Positions 1 through 10,026 of a stretch of DNA of 64,000 nucleotides are shown in pieces. Location of the stretch: NCBI GenBank assembly GCA_964484765.1, contig CAZAGI010000040.1:1-64000 (forward strand). The letters are read 5' to 3'. Numbering within the stretch: the first letter of the stretch is position 1; the number at the start of each line of letters is the position of its first letter. Made by a program: the position numbers and the translations under genes. The notes beneath the pieces were generated by a model, which worked only from the letters and a program-made list of their open reading frames with translations, was not told the DNA's origin and did not search any database. This DNA comes from DSVQ01 sp964484765 (GTDB lineage: Bacteria > Planctomycetota > Planctomycetia > Planctomycetales > Planctomycetaceae).

Positions 1-32
1 CCTATGGAAGTGAAATCAACTCGAAATCATAG

Positions 33-52
33 GTCGGGGCCCCTGCCCCGAC
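33..52. repeat. Short GC-rich hairpin
   Basis: Perfect 8-bp inverted repeat, gtcggggc and gccccgac, around a 4-nt ccct loop. There is no T-tract, so it is not a convincing intrinsic terminator. It may be the end of an unseen upstream gene or a small dispersed palindrome. Nothing else is recognisable in the first 160 bases. Confidence 0.35.
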
Positions 53-161
53 GTCATTGAATTCAAACTGACTCACTACCTAAGTCCCTGTCTCGGATGA
101 AGTCGCATCCGTTGTGTCCCGATGCCGGCGGATTCTCAGCAGACAAGTGGTTGGGCAATTC

Positions 162-647
162 ATGACTCTCCACGCTCACGGTTTCTATCGGTGGCGGAAA
201 AGTGGTTCCAGTCGCAGCGATTTTTTCGCGGTGCTGCTGGTGATCACCTTCGCCACTGTTGGTGGCTGCAGTCCGCGAGTGGAACACGGTGGGGCGGTGA
301 TGTCATCCAATGCGGAGGCCACGGAGGGGCTTGCCGCGCTCGAAAAGAAGGACTGGAAAGCGGCGAACGAGCATCTGACGAAGGCGCTGAAGGGAAGCGG
401 GCTGCGGACCGATTTATATGAAGAAGTTCTGCTCGGCCATGCCCGCTCCTGTATCGAGACCGAGGACTACACCACCGCGACCAATGATTTGCTGCTCCTC
501 GAATTCAACGCGGCGAACTTGGAACCGGTGTGGTTGCTCAAATGCGATCTCGCCATGCGTCAAAACGACATGATCACCGCGGCAAGCGCCTTTGCACAAG
601 CCAAGAAAATCAATCCTAAACTCGCAAAACCCAAGGGGCTGGAGTGA
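162..647 (+). CDS. Small TPR-like lipoprotein
   Basis: A 161-residue protein using the ATG at 162. An N-terminal basic stretch precedes a hydrophobic segment (FFAVLLVITFATVGGC) ending in VGGC, which reads as a type II lipobox with the lipidated Cys near residue 36. The rest is helical, with alternating Ala/Leu and acidic positions typical of two or three tetratricopeptide-like repeats (around 'GLAALEKKDWKAANEHLTKA' and 'AAAFAQAKKINPKLA'-type segments). In-frame starts exist upstream (114), but the lipobox supports the shorter form. It probably acts as an envelope-bound protein-interaction module. No specific function can be assigned. The downstream gene is convergent. Confidence 0.6.
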   Translation: MTLHAHGFYRWRKSGSSRSDFFAVLLVITFATVGGCSPRVEHGGAVMSSNAEATEGLAALEKKDWKAANEHLTKALKGSGLRTDLYEEVLLGHARSCIETEDYTTATNDLLLLEFNAANLEPVWLLKCDLAMRQNDMITAASAFAQAKKINPKLAKPKGLE

Positions 648-718
648 GCTCGGCTGGCACGAAATTACTTCGGCATGAATGAGGCCGTGGAATCGATGGC
701 AACAATCGGGCCTGGCGG

Positions 719-3172
719 TCAGGTCCCACCGGGGGCGCGATAGGTCTCGACGGAGATATTCCCATCGGGCGCAATGCGGCACCGCACGCGCCCGGTCTGT
801 GCGGTGCTGAGCCGTTGGGTCTCGGGCGCGAAATTGCCACGCACACGTTCGAGAATGTCGCGCTCTGCAGCGCTCGCGACAACCCAGGTGGGATTCGTCC
901 ACGCCGCCAGTTCGGGCGGATTCGCCGTCCGACTCCCGTGATGCGGCGACAGCAACACATCCACAGGCCGTCGCGGCGTGCGGAGCAACGCCGCCAAGCC
1001 GTCGCGCTCGAGGTCCCCCGTGAGCAGGATCCGACGGCCGGCATAGGTGATCAACAAGACCAGGCTGTTGGCATTGTCGCGTTCCCCACGAAACCCGGGG
1101 ACGGGATGCAACACTTCGATCTCCACGTTCGCGTCGAGCATCAGCCGGTCGCCGGTGGAAATGATTGCGCCGTCCCCGCCGCGCTCGCCCCAGGCGGTGA
1201 CGACAGCGCGCACGGTCGGTGTGGGACTTCGTAAGAACGATTCATGCACCAATAACGTTCCACACGAAAGCCGTTCGGTGAGTTGTGGAACGGCGTTGCA
1301 ATGATCGCTGTCGGCATGCGAGACAACCAGTCCGTCGAGACGCCGTCGTCGCCGCTGCCACACCGCCTGACAAACCGCATTCGCCGCGACTTCGGAATTG
1401 CCAAATGCTCCGGCGTCATAGGCCACTAACTTTCCCGACGGCGTCTCCAACACCACGGCAAGTCCGTGACCAACTCCCAGAATGTCGCACGTCAGGCCGG
1501 CTGGTCCCGTAGCGACCAGGCTCGCGAACAACCCGACATTCATCCAGCCGAGCAGGCCAACAATCACCTTGCGCACCGCTGATCGACCACTGATCAAGCC
1601 CCAAAGCAGCAGCGCGTAAAAACCAGCGACCCACCAGCCGTCCGGTCCGGCGTAGTACCGGTGGCCGCTGTCCCACGCCGCAGTCCATTGTGTTGCCAGC
1701 ACCAGTCCCTGCAGCAATATCTCAAACACGAAGAGCACCGCGGGGCTGAGTGCCGGTGCCAAAGCCAACGTGGTCAACCAGGCATAGCCCATCCACAACA
1801 TGAACCACACATACGGTCCCAGAAAAACGTTGAGCACAAAACCGACTGGCGAGAAAAGATGGTACCGCCAGATCACCAGTGGCAAGGTCACGAACCACAC
1901 GGCAGCGGTCGTGAGGTTGGCCTGCCAGAACGCCGTCCGCAGAGGTTGCCACAGGAATTGCTGTCGCCACTCGCGAGCCGTCAGGTCATCACGTCGGTCG
2001 TGCTGAATCGACCCGCCGATTAACCACGGGACCACTTGTACCAGCGCACAGACCGAAAGGAATGAAAGCTGCGCGCCGGGATTGAACAGGTCCGCCGGGT
2101 TCGCCATCAGCAGGAATGTTAAGGTGAGCGCCATCGCCTGCAGGGGACTCACACGCCGCCCGATCCATTCGGCCCATTGAATCAGCGCCGCAAAGGTGAC
2201 GGCGCGTACGATCGGCGGATTCGCATCGGTCAACCAGACATAACCGCCCAATCCCACGAAAACGACCACCGCGGTCCAGCGATGGGAGAGGCCGAATCCG
2301 CGGGCAGCCCGAACCAGCCCGATCCAGATCACGCCCACATTCACGCCGGAGATCGCCAGCACATGCAGCGTGCCGCTCTCAATGAAGGCCATGCGCAATT
2401 CCGAGGGGAGTTGTGTGCGCGTGCCGAGCAGCAGCGCCTCAGCCACGGCTGGTGTTGTGGAGAACGTACTGCGGGCCAGGGCGATTTGTGCCTGCTGTCG
2501 CAGTTCGCGCCGCAAGTTCGCGACGCGGTCGCGCCACCGTGGTGCAAACGATTGCACTTGAATTGCCTCGCCGCTGTTCACCCGCAGCACGGCGTCAATC
2601 CCCTGGGACCGCAGCCAGTCCTGATAGTCGAAATCGCCGGGGTTGAGGGCGGTGCGCGGGGGCATCAACCGTCCGCTGACCGTGACCTGCGTTCCTGCCA
2701 GCAGCGTCGACAATGGCGCATCGACAATGACGCGGACGCGTCCTGAAAGACGGCGTGGTGGACCGTCCGGCTTCGGCAACCGTTCGCAATCGAGAGCGAG
2801 GACGGTCTCGGTCTTATCATGGCGTTCCACCGACCAACTCGGTTCGACGATGAGGCCGGTGATCGCGACCGGATGCGCCGTTTCCCGGACAATGTACCGT
2901 ACGTTATCACGCGGACGTTCAAACCAGCGCACATGATGCCAGGCCCCGAAGGCGGCTGCCCAGGCGACGAAGATCGCACACACTGCATATCGAGGACGGC
3001 TGAGAAATCGCGCTCCCACGGCCCCGCACAGGACGAGCAGCCAGGTGACCAAGGGCAGTTCGCCGACGCGGTCAATCACGATTCCCGATGCCGCGGCGGC
3101 GGCCAAGACCGCGGCGGGAGCCCGGCCGACTGCCTTGCGACTGATGCCACCAGGATCGAGGAAAGACAACAT
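719..3172 (-). CDS. comEC: ComEC/Rec2-type DNA uptake channel
   Basis: An 817-residue polytopic membrane protein with the ComEC layout: N-terminal hydrophobic segments and an OB-like DUF4131 region, the central Competence domain (the 'LHVLAISGVNVG' region is a family hallmark), then a C-terminal metallo-beta-lactamase-like domain with 'VVSHADSDHC', matching HxDxDH. ComEC forms the inner-membrane channel for single-stranded DNA during natural transformation; the MBL domain is the proposed nuclease. The frame stays open upstream to 3487, but that extension is Arg/Pro-rich and overlaps the divergent gene, so I chose the ATG at 3172 (MLSFLDPGG). No comEA or comF lies beside it. The first 141 bp upstream is the shared intergenic space with the divergent VWA gene. 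Confidence 0.88.
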   Translation of the reverse strand: MLSFLDPGGISRKAVGRAPAAVLAAAAASGIVIDRVGELPLVTWLLVLCGAVGARFLSRPRYAVCAIFVAWAAAFGAWHHVRWFERPRDNVRYIVRETAHPVAITGLIVEPSWSVERHDKTETVLALDCERLPKPDGPPRRLSGRVRVIVDAPLSTLLAGTQVTVSGRLMPPRTALNPGDFDYQDWLRSQGIDAVLRVNSGEAIQVQSFAPRWRDRVANLRRELRQQAQIALARSTFSTTPAVAEALLLGTRTQLPSELRMAFIESGTLHVLAISGVNVGVIWIGLVRAARGFGLSHRWTAVVVFVGLGGYVWLTDANPPIVRAVTFAALIQWAEWIGRRVSPLQAMALTLTFLLMANPADLFNPGAQLSFLSVCALVQVVPWLIGGSIQHDRRDDLTAREWRQQFLWQPLRTAFWQANLTTAAVWFVTLPLVIWRYHLFSPVGFVLNVFLGPYVWFMLWMGYAWLTTLALAPALSPAVLFVFEILLQGLVLATQWTAAWDSGHRYYAGPDGWWVAGFYALLLWGLISGRSAVRKVIVGLLGWMNVGLFASLVATGPAGLTCDILGVGHGLAVVLETPSGKLVAYDAGAFGNSEVAANAVCQAVWQRRRRRLDGLVVSHADSDHCNAVPQLTERLSCGTLLVHESFLRSPTPTVRAVVTAWGERGGDGAIISTGDRLMLDANVEIEVLHPVPGFRGERDNANSLVLLITYAGRRILLTGDLERDGLAALLRTPRRPVDVLLSPHHGSRTANPPELAAWTNPTWVVASAAERDILERVRGNFAPETQRLSTAQTGRVRCRIAPDGNISVETYRAPGGT

Positions 3173-3313
3173 CGGGCGCTCCGGGATCGAAGCGAGTGTA
3201 TCCGGTCGGCAATCCGTCGGCGAGCGGCGGAATGGATTGTCGGCAGGTCGGCAGCTGCGCTCACGCAATGTCGTCGCCGGATGTGTATACTTTCTGCGAG
3301 CGAAAGTACGGTG

Positions 3314-5707
3314 ATGTCCGCGTGGAAGACGTTCTTCGAGTGGTATCTTGGCCTGCCCGCGACGCAGACGGGGGAAGGTACGCGCTGGGAATGGGGCTGG
3401 CAGACGCCGTGGCCGCAAGGTTGGCCGGTGGCGTTTGTGGGTGTGCTCGCGGCGGCGTTCGTCGTCGGGTTGTGGTGGGCATATCATCGCGAAGCGGCGT
3501 TACTCAAACGCTGGCAAGTGGCGACTCTTGCAATCCTGCGGATGACGGCCGTGATCGGAGCCATGGCCTTGTGGGCGCAACCCACGTTGTGGGTTGCCAA
3601 GACGGGATTGCCGGCGGTCGTCGTGCTGTTTGATTCCTCGGCCAGCATGTCCTTCCGCGACGGTGGTGGAGGCACAGGGACGGACGACGGTTCGAATGCC
3701 GGTCAGCGCCGGTTCGATCAAGTCACGGATTTGCTGCTCAAACAGAACTGTCAGTGGTTGCGTGCGCTGTCGCAAGGCCGCCCTTTGCGGTTGTTTCAGT
3801 TTGCGGGGCAAGCCACGCCTGTCGAATTGACCGAACTAGCAACCGAGGCCGATTGGCAGCAACTCGGCGACAGGCTCCGCAAACTCGAACCCGACGGGAC
3901 CGAAACGCGGCCCGCGGAAGCCGTCCGGCAAGTCCTTGCCGAACTGCGCGGAATGCCACCCGCGGCCATGGTCATCTTCACCGACGGTGTCGCCAGTGAA
4001 GGGGACGCCGACAAACTGTCGACGGTCGCCGATCTGGTACGTCGACGCGGCGTACCGATTTTCGTGGTTCCCGTCGGCAGCGATGTCGCTGGTCGTGATG
4101 TGCACCTGTTTGATGTGGTCATGGACGATGTCGCATTCAAGGGTGATCCGGTCGCCGTGGCAGGAAAAATTCGCACCACGGGATTCCCGAACGGCAAAAC
4201 AACGGTTTCGATCAAGCGCGTCGATACCGGGGCCACGCTGGCCACAGTCGAAGTGCCCCAGCGGAGCGATGGTCAACCCGTGCGGTTTGAAACCACGGTA
4301 AAAATCGACGACGCCGGCGAAATCGACCTCGAACTGGAAGCCCCGGTGATCACCGGCGAGAGTGACAAATTGAACAATCGCGAACGGCGACATCTCAGCG
4401 TGCGTGAGGAAAAACTGCATGTGCTGTTGGTGGAATCGGGACCGCGATACGAGTTCCGTTATCTGAAACAATGGCTCGAACGTGACAATTCCGTCGACCT
4501 GCAGACGCTGCTGGTCGATGCTGATCCGGAATATGCTCAGGAAGACCGCACGGCGCTGCCGTATTTTCCCGTGCAGCGTGAAGCGCTGTGGAAGTACGAC
4601 GTCATCGTGCTGGGCGACGTCTCGCTGACGCAGCTGGGGGCCACGGCTCCGGGCTGGATTGTCGATTTTGTGCGAGAGAAAGGCGGCGGGCTGATCCTCG
4701 TCAGCGGACCGCGCGCCAATCCCCGCGGTTGGGCCGGGAGTGTCTTCGAATCGCTGTTGCCGGTGCCGAGTGAAGCCCTGCCAGCGATCCCGCTGAGTGC
4801 CGATGCGACCGAAGCATTTTCACCGCAGTTGACCCTCGACGGCCAAAAAGGAGTGCCGATCTTTCGGTTGGCCGATTCCGAAACTGCGAGTATTCAGGTC
4901 TTGAAAGGGCTGCCGGGATTTTACGGACTGGTCGAGTTGCCGCGATTGAAGCCCGGCGTGCGAGTGCTGGCCGAACATCCGTTCCGGCGGGGCGAACGCG
5001 AACGATTGCCGGTGATGACGTTGCAGCAGGTCGGTGCGGGAAAGGTCTTGTTTCACGCCACCGATGAACTCTGGCGCTGGCGATTCCGTCAAGGTGATGC
5101 CTATTACGGCCGGTATTGGGGCCAGGCGATTCGGTACCTCAGCCGTGGCAAATTGCTCGGACAAGACCGGGCCGTGGAGTTCACGACCGACCGGCAAGTT
5201 TATCGTCGCAGCGAACCGGTGTTGTTGCGCGTCCGGTTTGTGGAAGAGCGCCAAGCGCCGACGGATGACGCCGCCGTCCGTGTCGTCGTCGAACAAAACA
5301 GCGGCGGTCGACAGGAAGTCTCACTGCGACCGCTGGCCTTTGCCCCGAACGTGTTCGAGGGACAAATCATCCCCACGGGTGACGGCGGCTATCACGCGTG
5401 GATCTCACGACCATCGTTTACCGGTCCGCCCCCCGCCGCCGACTTCCGCGTGGAATCGACGCAGCGCGAGTTACAGCAGCGAATGACCGACCGTGCTGAT
5501 CTCAAGCTCGCTGCGCAACGCGCCGGCGGTCGGTTGATCCCCCTTGCTGAAGCGAAATCGATTCCCGAATGGGTGCCGCCCGGCATTGCCGTCCCGTTGG
5601 AATACGGTGTTGCCGTCCCGCTGTGGCAACGGAGTGAACCGTTGCTGTTGCTCGCCTTGATTTTGGGGGCGGAATGGTTCCTCCGCCGGCGCTGGCGGCT
5701 AGTATGA
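3314..5707 (+). CDS. VWA-domain membrane protein with GATase1-like region
   Basis: A 797-residue protein; the ATG at 3314 is preferred over upstream in-frame starts because those overlap divergent comEC. Two hydrophobic segments lie near residues 35-55 and 65-90, followed by a von Willebrand factor A domain with the MIDAS motif DSSAS starting at Asp107 and 'VIFTDGVAS' later. A central region ('LHVLLVESGPRYEFRYL', 'YDVIVLGDVS', 'GGGLILVSGP') resembles class I glutamine-amidotransferase-like folds found in planctomycete BatA-like proteins. A C-terminal membrane segment ends in basic residues. It is the first gene of a tight three-gene operon (18-bp gap to the next). The role is probably envelope-related; the MoxR ATPase and DUF58 genes that often accompany such proteins are not in the window. 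Confidence 0.75.
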   Translation: MSAWKTFFEWYLGLPATQTGEGTRWEWGWQTPWPQGWPVAFVGVLAAAFVVGLWWAYHREAALLKRWQVATLAILRMTAVIGAMALWAQPTLWVAKTGLPAVVVLFDSSASMSFRDGGGGTGTDDGSNAGQRRFDQVTDLLLKQNCQWLRALSQGRPLRLFQFAGQATPVELTELATEADWQQLGDRLRKLEPDGTETRPAEAVRQVLAELRGMPPAAMVIFTDGVASEGDADKLSTVADLVRRRGVPIFVVPVGSDVAGRDVHLFDVVMDDVAFKGDPVAVAGKIRTTGFPNGKTTVSIKRVDTGATLATVEVPQRSDGQPVRFETTVKIDDAGEIDLELEAPVITGESDKLNNRERRHLSVREEKLHVLLVESGPRYEFRYLKQWLERDNSVDLQTLLVDADPEYAQEDRTALPYFPVQREALWKYDVIVLGDVSLTQLGATAPGWIVDFVREKGGGLILVSGPRANPRGWAGSVFESLLPVPSEALPAIPLSADATEAFSPQLTLDGQKGVPIFRLADSETASIQVLKGLPGFYGLVELPRLKPGVRVLAEHPFRRGERERLPVMTLQQVGAGKVLFHATDELWRWRFRQGDAYYGRYWGQAIRYLSRGKLLGQDRAVEFTTDRQVYRRSEPVLLRVRFVEERQAPTDDAAVRVVVEQNSGGRQEVSLRPLAFAPNVFEGQIIPTGDGGYHAWISRPSFTGPPPAADFRVESTQRELQQRMTDRADLKLAAQRAGGRLIPLAEAKSIPEWVPPGIAVPLEYGVAVPLWQRSEPLLLLALILGAEWFLRRRWRLV

Positions 5708-5725
5708 TGATTCCTACGGTGCTTT

Positions 5726-8700
5726 ATGACGCATGTTGAACACACCGCCGTTGACGAGAAGCTCTCCGCGTTGCGGCGACGAGTGCTGTCGCTGGTCTGG
5801 TGGTCGGGTGTGAGTCTCACGGTGGCGGTGCTGTTGGGGAGCGTCGTCACCGCGGGTTTGCTCGACCGCTGGTTTGATGACGCCGGTTTACGCTGGCTGT
5901 TATCCCTGAGTGTGTGGACCGGGGCCGCTGTTGCTTTGTGGCGCTTCCTGCTGTCGCCGTTGCGTCTTTCACTCACCGATGTTTTTCTGGCTTCGCAGAT
6001 TGAGCGGCGCTACCCGGGACTCGGCGGGCGCTTGAGCGCCGCGATGGCGTTTCGGACCACGGGATGTCAGCCCCGGATGGGTTCGCCAGCCCTGCAGCAA
6101 CTCGTTGTAGGACAAGCCTGGCACGATTTGCGGGCCGTCGACCCTCGGGACATCGTCGAACCGAAACGCATCCGTTCGGCCGTTCTGAGCGGAACGACCG
6201 CATGCGTGATCGCCGCACTGATGTTGTGGTCTTTCCCGTTGCATGCAGGCACGGCGCTAAAACGGCTTGCCTTCCCTTGGGGCAATTATCCGTGGCCGCG
6301 TGTTGTCGCGCTGCGGATGATCAATGCCGACGGAAAGCCGTTGCCGGTGGACGAAGGGGCCGAGCTGCGGTCCGTTCGGGGCAGTTCGCTGGAGTTCACC
6401 GTCGAGAACAACCGTGGCAAACTGCCCGACGAAGTCTGGTTGGAAACCCGCGTCGAAGGACAGCCCCGCCCTGTGCGCGAGTTGCTGCGCCGCATCACTC
6501 GTGGTGAGAGCAAAACCAAGCCGCGGACCGTGGCGGCCGTAACGTTGCCCGTCACGCGCGGTTCGATCGAGTTTCGTGCCGTGGGTGGTGACGACGACCT
6601 CATGCCCTGGCACCGTCTCGACGTGGTGGAACCGCCGACGATCGCCGATTTTTCGCTGGCGGTGCGACCGCCGGCGTATCTCAAGTTGCCGGAAGAATCA
6701 CTGCCGGTGGGAGCCATTCACGCCTCTGGAATTGTTGGCAGCCAGGTGACGTTTGCGGCGACGGCGACCAAACCGCTGAGCAAAGTGGAACTTCGTCGAC
6801 GGGAGGGTCCCGCCACGCCGGTCCACGTCGCCGATAACCGGCTTGATTTCGATGTCACGATTCCGCTGGAAACACCGGGTGCAACGGTGTTCTGGTTCGC
6901 GCTCATCGATGAGGAAGGGTTTGCCGAAGCCGAACCACTGCAGTTCGAACTTCGCGGCCAGCTCGATGCCGTTCCGGAGATAACGCTCCGCGAACCGACA
7001 TCCGATCTGTTCGTGACTCCTGATGCCGAAGTGGGGTTGGAGTTCGACGCCGTTGATGATTGGGGCCTCGTCGCTTCGCGGTTGACGTGGCAACTCGAAG
7101 GCGAGCCAACCGGGCAGCGCTCTTTGGACGCCTGGACGGATCGCCGCCGGCAAGCCACCGTGGAGACGAAATGGCTGCTGAGCGAATTGGCGCTGAAGCC
7201 CGGCGACCGCGTGATGTATCGCATCGAGGCGGACGACATCTGCGATCTCAACGGTCCGCACACCGGCAAGAGTTCCCCGCGGATGCTGGTGGTGGTCTCG
7301 AAAGAAGAAAAACGGCAGGATCTTGCGGCCCGCATTGGCGAAATCGTCGAAGATCTGCAGCACGCCCACGAACAACAGTTGCGACTGCGTCAGCAGACGA
7401 CCGACTTGCACCGCCAGCTCACCGATGTCGGCGAACTCCGACCGGAAGACAAAGACAGCTTGCACCGCCTCGACATCGACCAGCGCCAACTCACGCAGCA
7501 ACTTACGGAAGCCGTGCGCGGGATCGCGTCCCGCGCGCGGCAGATCCGCCGCGACTTCCCGATCAACAAGCTGGATGACGCGGACACCGAATCCAGTTTG
7601 GAACGTTTGGCGGACGGGCTCGACGCCTTGGACGAATCGGCGCTGACACGCCTCGCGCGGGAGTTGACACAGGCCAACAAAATCGTGGAATCGCAGCCGG
7701 AGCCGTCGGATGCCAGGCCGATGCCACCACCCGCGGAAGCAGCCGCGGCGCTCGACCGTGCCGGCCGCCTGCAAGATGACGTCCTGCAGTCGCTGGACGA
7801 CTGGCAGAAAGAGTTTTCGGAATGGAAGAATGAACGCGCGCTGGCTCAACAAATCGAGAGCTTGCTCAAGGAACAATCCGATCTGAATCAAAGTTCCGGT
7901 GAACTCGGTTCACAGACCGTGGGGAAATCTGCCGCCGAACTCTCCCCACAGCAACGCACCGATCTGCAAAAATTGTCCTTGAGACAACGTCAGCAATCGC
8001 AACGGGTGGATCAATTCGAACGGCAGCTCCGTGACCAGAGTGAAGCCCTCGAAGACGAGCAACCGCAAACAGCGGCCCAATTGCTCGACGCCGCCGATCA
8101 ACTGCGGGACGGACAGATTGGAGCCAAGCTCCGGCAAGCCGCCGACGATTTGGCCGCGAACCGCCTGGGGGAAGCCAGTACCGCCCAGCAAGCGGCGGAA
8201 GAGCTCCTGAAGAAGACGCAGGAAGAATGGAATGCTGATCCACCCGACGATGCCGACCAACTGGTGAAACGGATCGACAAGGCTCAAAGCGACGCCGAAC
8301 AGATCGCCAACGACGAAGAGCAATTGCTGAAGAAGGCACAAGCCGCGCAGTCGGATGGTCGTTCGTCGGAAGAAAATGCCGCGATCCGTGAGGATGCTGC
8401 GCGGTTGCGCCGCCAACTGCAGAAACTGGAGCGGCAACTGCAGCGGTTGCGACTGAAGCCGGCCGCCGAATCCGCCGAGCGTGCGATCGATCGGTTGCGC
8501 GCTGCGGAACAAAATCTGGAAGAAGGTGAGCCCGGCGACGAGGCCATGGAAGCCATTGAAGAAGCTGGCGACGACATCGAACAATTGCAGAACGAACTGG
8601 CCGTCGCCGAGCAGGAAGCCAAGGAGCAACTTGCCCAGGAGGAATTCGAAAAGCTGACGGCAATGGTCGAAGGTTTACTGCATCGCCAGGAAGGGGTCAT

Positions 8701-9334
8701 CACGGAAACCGTCCGGTTGGAGGACGAACGCCAGGTCCGCGGGCAATGGACGCGCGGACAATTGCGATCGCTGAAGGAACTCGCGGACGTCGAAAAAGAT
8801 TTGCATTCCGACCTGGCGTCGGTGCAAACCGCACTAGCGAGTACCGCCGTGGTCAAAAAATCGCTGGAATTTGCGGAACGCGATCTACGTCGTGCGGCAG
8901 CGCGGCTGGATGCACGACAAACCAACGCCGTCACACAGGACCTGGAACGTCAGGTGGTGAAACGTTTTCAGCAACTGCTCAACGCCTGGAACGCAAAGCC
9001 GGCCGCCAGCGCGGATGCGCCGCCCGCGGAGGACAGGAAGCCGGACGAGAATGAAGAGCCGAAAGCCGCCGGGCCGCCCGGTGAATCGCTGCCGCCCCGC
9101 CTCGAATTACAACTCCTGCGCGACATGCAGGCCGACTGTCTGGAACGCACCAAAGCGTGGGAAGGCAAACGTCTCGAAAGCGGCAAGCTGACAGACGATG
9201 AAGCCGCGCAGGTGCAGGAACTTGCAGCCGAACAAGGAGAACTCGCCGCGCTGGCGGAACAGCTCATCGCATCGTTCGTGAAGAAATCGCCGCCACCCGC
9301 TCCTCCTGCGGACGCGAAGGAGAACTCACAATGA
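5726..9334 (+). CDS. DUF4175-like membrane-anchored coiled-coil protein
   Basis: A 1202-residue protein. Two transmembrane helices sit near the N terminus (around residues 25-50 and 58-80), with a third hydrophobic stretch around 155-175. A beta-rich region with Ig-like character follows (roughly 190-530). A very long Gln/Glu/Arg/Leu-rich coiled coil spans about 535-1090, then a Pro/Ala/Glu linker and a short helical tail. This matches the DUF4175-type proteins beside VWA genes in planctomycetes. The stop overlaps the next start by 4 bp (ATGA), so translation is probably coupled. It is likely a periplasm-spanning scaffold. The biochemical role is unknown, and family assignment is from architecture, not a database match. 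Confidence 0.7.
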   Translation: MTHVEHTAVDEKLSALRRRVLSLVWWSGVSLTVAVLLGSVVTAGLLDRWFDDAGLRWLLSLSVWTGAAVALWRFLLSPLRLSLTDVFLASQIERRYPGLGGRLSAAMAFRTTGCQPRMGSPALQQLVVGQAWHDLRAVDPRDIVEPKRIRSAVLSGTTACVIAALMLWSFPLHAGTALKRLAFPWGNYPWPRVVALRMINADGKPLPVDEGAELRSVRGSSLEFTVENNRGKLPDEVWLETRVEGQPRPVRELLRRITRGESKTKPRTVAAVTLPVTRGSIEFRAVGGDDDLMPWHRLDVVEPPTIADFSLAVRPPAYLKLPEESLPVGAIHASGIVGSQVTFAATATKPLSKVELRRREGPATPVHVADNRLDFDVTIPLETPGATVFWFALIDEEGFAEAEPLQFELRGQLDAVPEITLREPTSDLFVTPDAEVGLEFDAVDDWGLVASRLTWQLEGEPTGQRSLDAWTDRRRQATVETKWLLSELALKPGDRVMYRIEADDICDLNGPHTGKSSPRMLVVVSKEEKRQDLAARIGEIVEDLQHAHEQQLRLRQQTTDLHRQLTDVGELRPEDKDSLHRLDIDQRQLTQQLTEAVRGIASRARQIRRDFPINKLDDADTESSLERLADGLDALDESALTRLARELTQANKIVESQPEPSDARPMPPPAEAAAALDRAGRLQDDVLQSLDDWQKEFSEWKNERALAQQIESLLKEQSDLNQSSGELGSQTVGKSAAELSPQQRTDLQKLSLRQRQQSQRVDQFERQLRDQSEALEDEQPQTAAQLLDAADQLRDGQIGAKLRQAADDLAANRLGEASTAQQAAEELLKKTQEEWNADPPDDADQLVKRIDKAQSDAEQIANDEEQLLKKAQAAQSDGRSSEENAAIREDAARLRRQLQKLERQLQRLRLKPAAESAERAIDRLRAAEQNLEEGEPGDEAMEAIEEAGDDIEQLQNELAVAEQEAKEQLAQEEFEKLTAMVEGLLHRQEGVITETVRLEDERQVRGQWTRGQLRSLKELADVEKDLHSDLASVQTALASTAVVKKSLEFAERDLRRAAARLDARQTNAVTQDLERQVVKRFQQLLNAWNAKPAASADAPPAEDRKPDENEEPKAAGPPGESLPPRLELQLLRDMQADCLERTKAWEGKRLESGKLTDDEAAQVQELAAEQGELAALAEQLIASFVKKSPPPAPPADAKENSQ

Positions 9335-10026
9335 CCCGCTTCGCGGTTTCTCGCCTCGTGCTGATGCCCGCCTTGCTGGCATCGATCACCGTCTGTGCGC
9401 CCGTCGGTCTCGCCCAGGAACCCGCCCCGAAGGAGACGTCTGCCGAAGCGTTGGTACCCATGCCCGCCCCCGCTGCCGAGCAACTCGCGAAGATCGTCGA
9501 ATCCATGCGCTCCATCGAATCGCGGCTCAAAGACCGCGAAACCGGCGACGAAACACAATCCGCCCAGCAGAGCGTCATTGAACAACTCGATAAGCTGCTC
9601 AACATGCCCCCCGATCAATCCCCCCCACCGTCGGGCAGCGGCGGCGGAGGTCGCAGCGATCAGAACAGCAACCCTCAAAGCGGTGCTGGTCAGTCCCGTG
9701 GTCAGCAGCAGCGAAAATCCCAAGCGAATCCGCAGAAGGCCGGCGATCCCAGCCAGATGCGCCCGAAACCTGCGGGACAATCCGGCGGCAAGGAACGCCA
9801 GAATGCTGACGATTCCGAAGAACGGAACGGTCCCAAACGCGGCACAGCCACTCCAGCGGCGAAACGGGAACGCCTCAAAGTCGACGTCTGGGGGCATTTG
9901 CCGGAAAAACTCCGCGAGCAATTGCTGAGTTCGTACGGCGAAAAGATGCTCCCGCAATATGAGGATGCGGTGAAGCGGTTTTACGATCAGCTCGCGAATC
10001 CGCCCTCGACTCGGCGGATGCGGTAA
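9331..10026 (+). CDS. Secreted low-complexity protein, operon partner of the DUF4175-like gene
   Basis: A 231-residue protein whose ATG overlaps the upstream stop by 4 bp. A good Shine-Dalgarno (aaggag) sits 8 nt upstream inside the previous gene. Residues 1-28 form a signal peptide. A helical segment follows (about 50-90), then a Gly/Ser/Gln/Asn/Pro-rich disordered middle (95-165), and a conserved-looking C-terminal module, 'VWGHLPEKLREQLLSSYGEK'. The C-terminal module recurs in planctomycete proteins encoded next to DUF4175/VWA genes, and I infer it docks to them. The 3' end overlaps the convergent acetyltransferase gene by 40 bp. Confidence 0.65.
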   Translation: MTRFAVSRLVLMPALLASITVCAPVGLAQEPAPKETSAEALVPMPAPAAEQLAKIVESMRSIESRLKDRETGDETQSAQQSVIEQLDKLLNMPPDQSPPPSGSGGGGRSDQNSNPQSGAGQSRGQQQRKSQANPQKAGDPSQMRPKPAGQSGGKERQNADDSEERNGPKRGTATPAAKRERLKVDVWGHLPEKLREQLLSSYGEKMLPQYEDAVKRFYDQLANPPSTRRMR

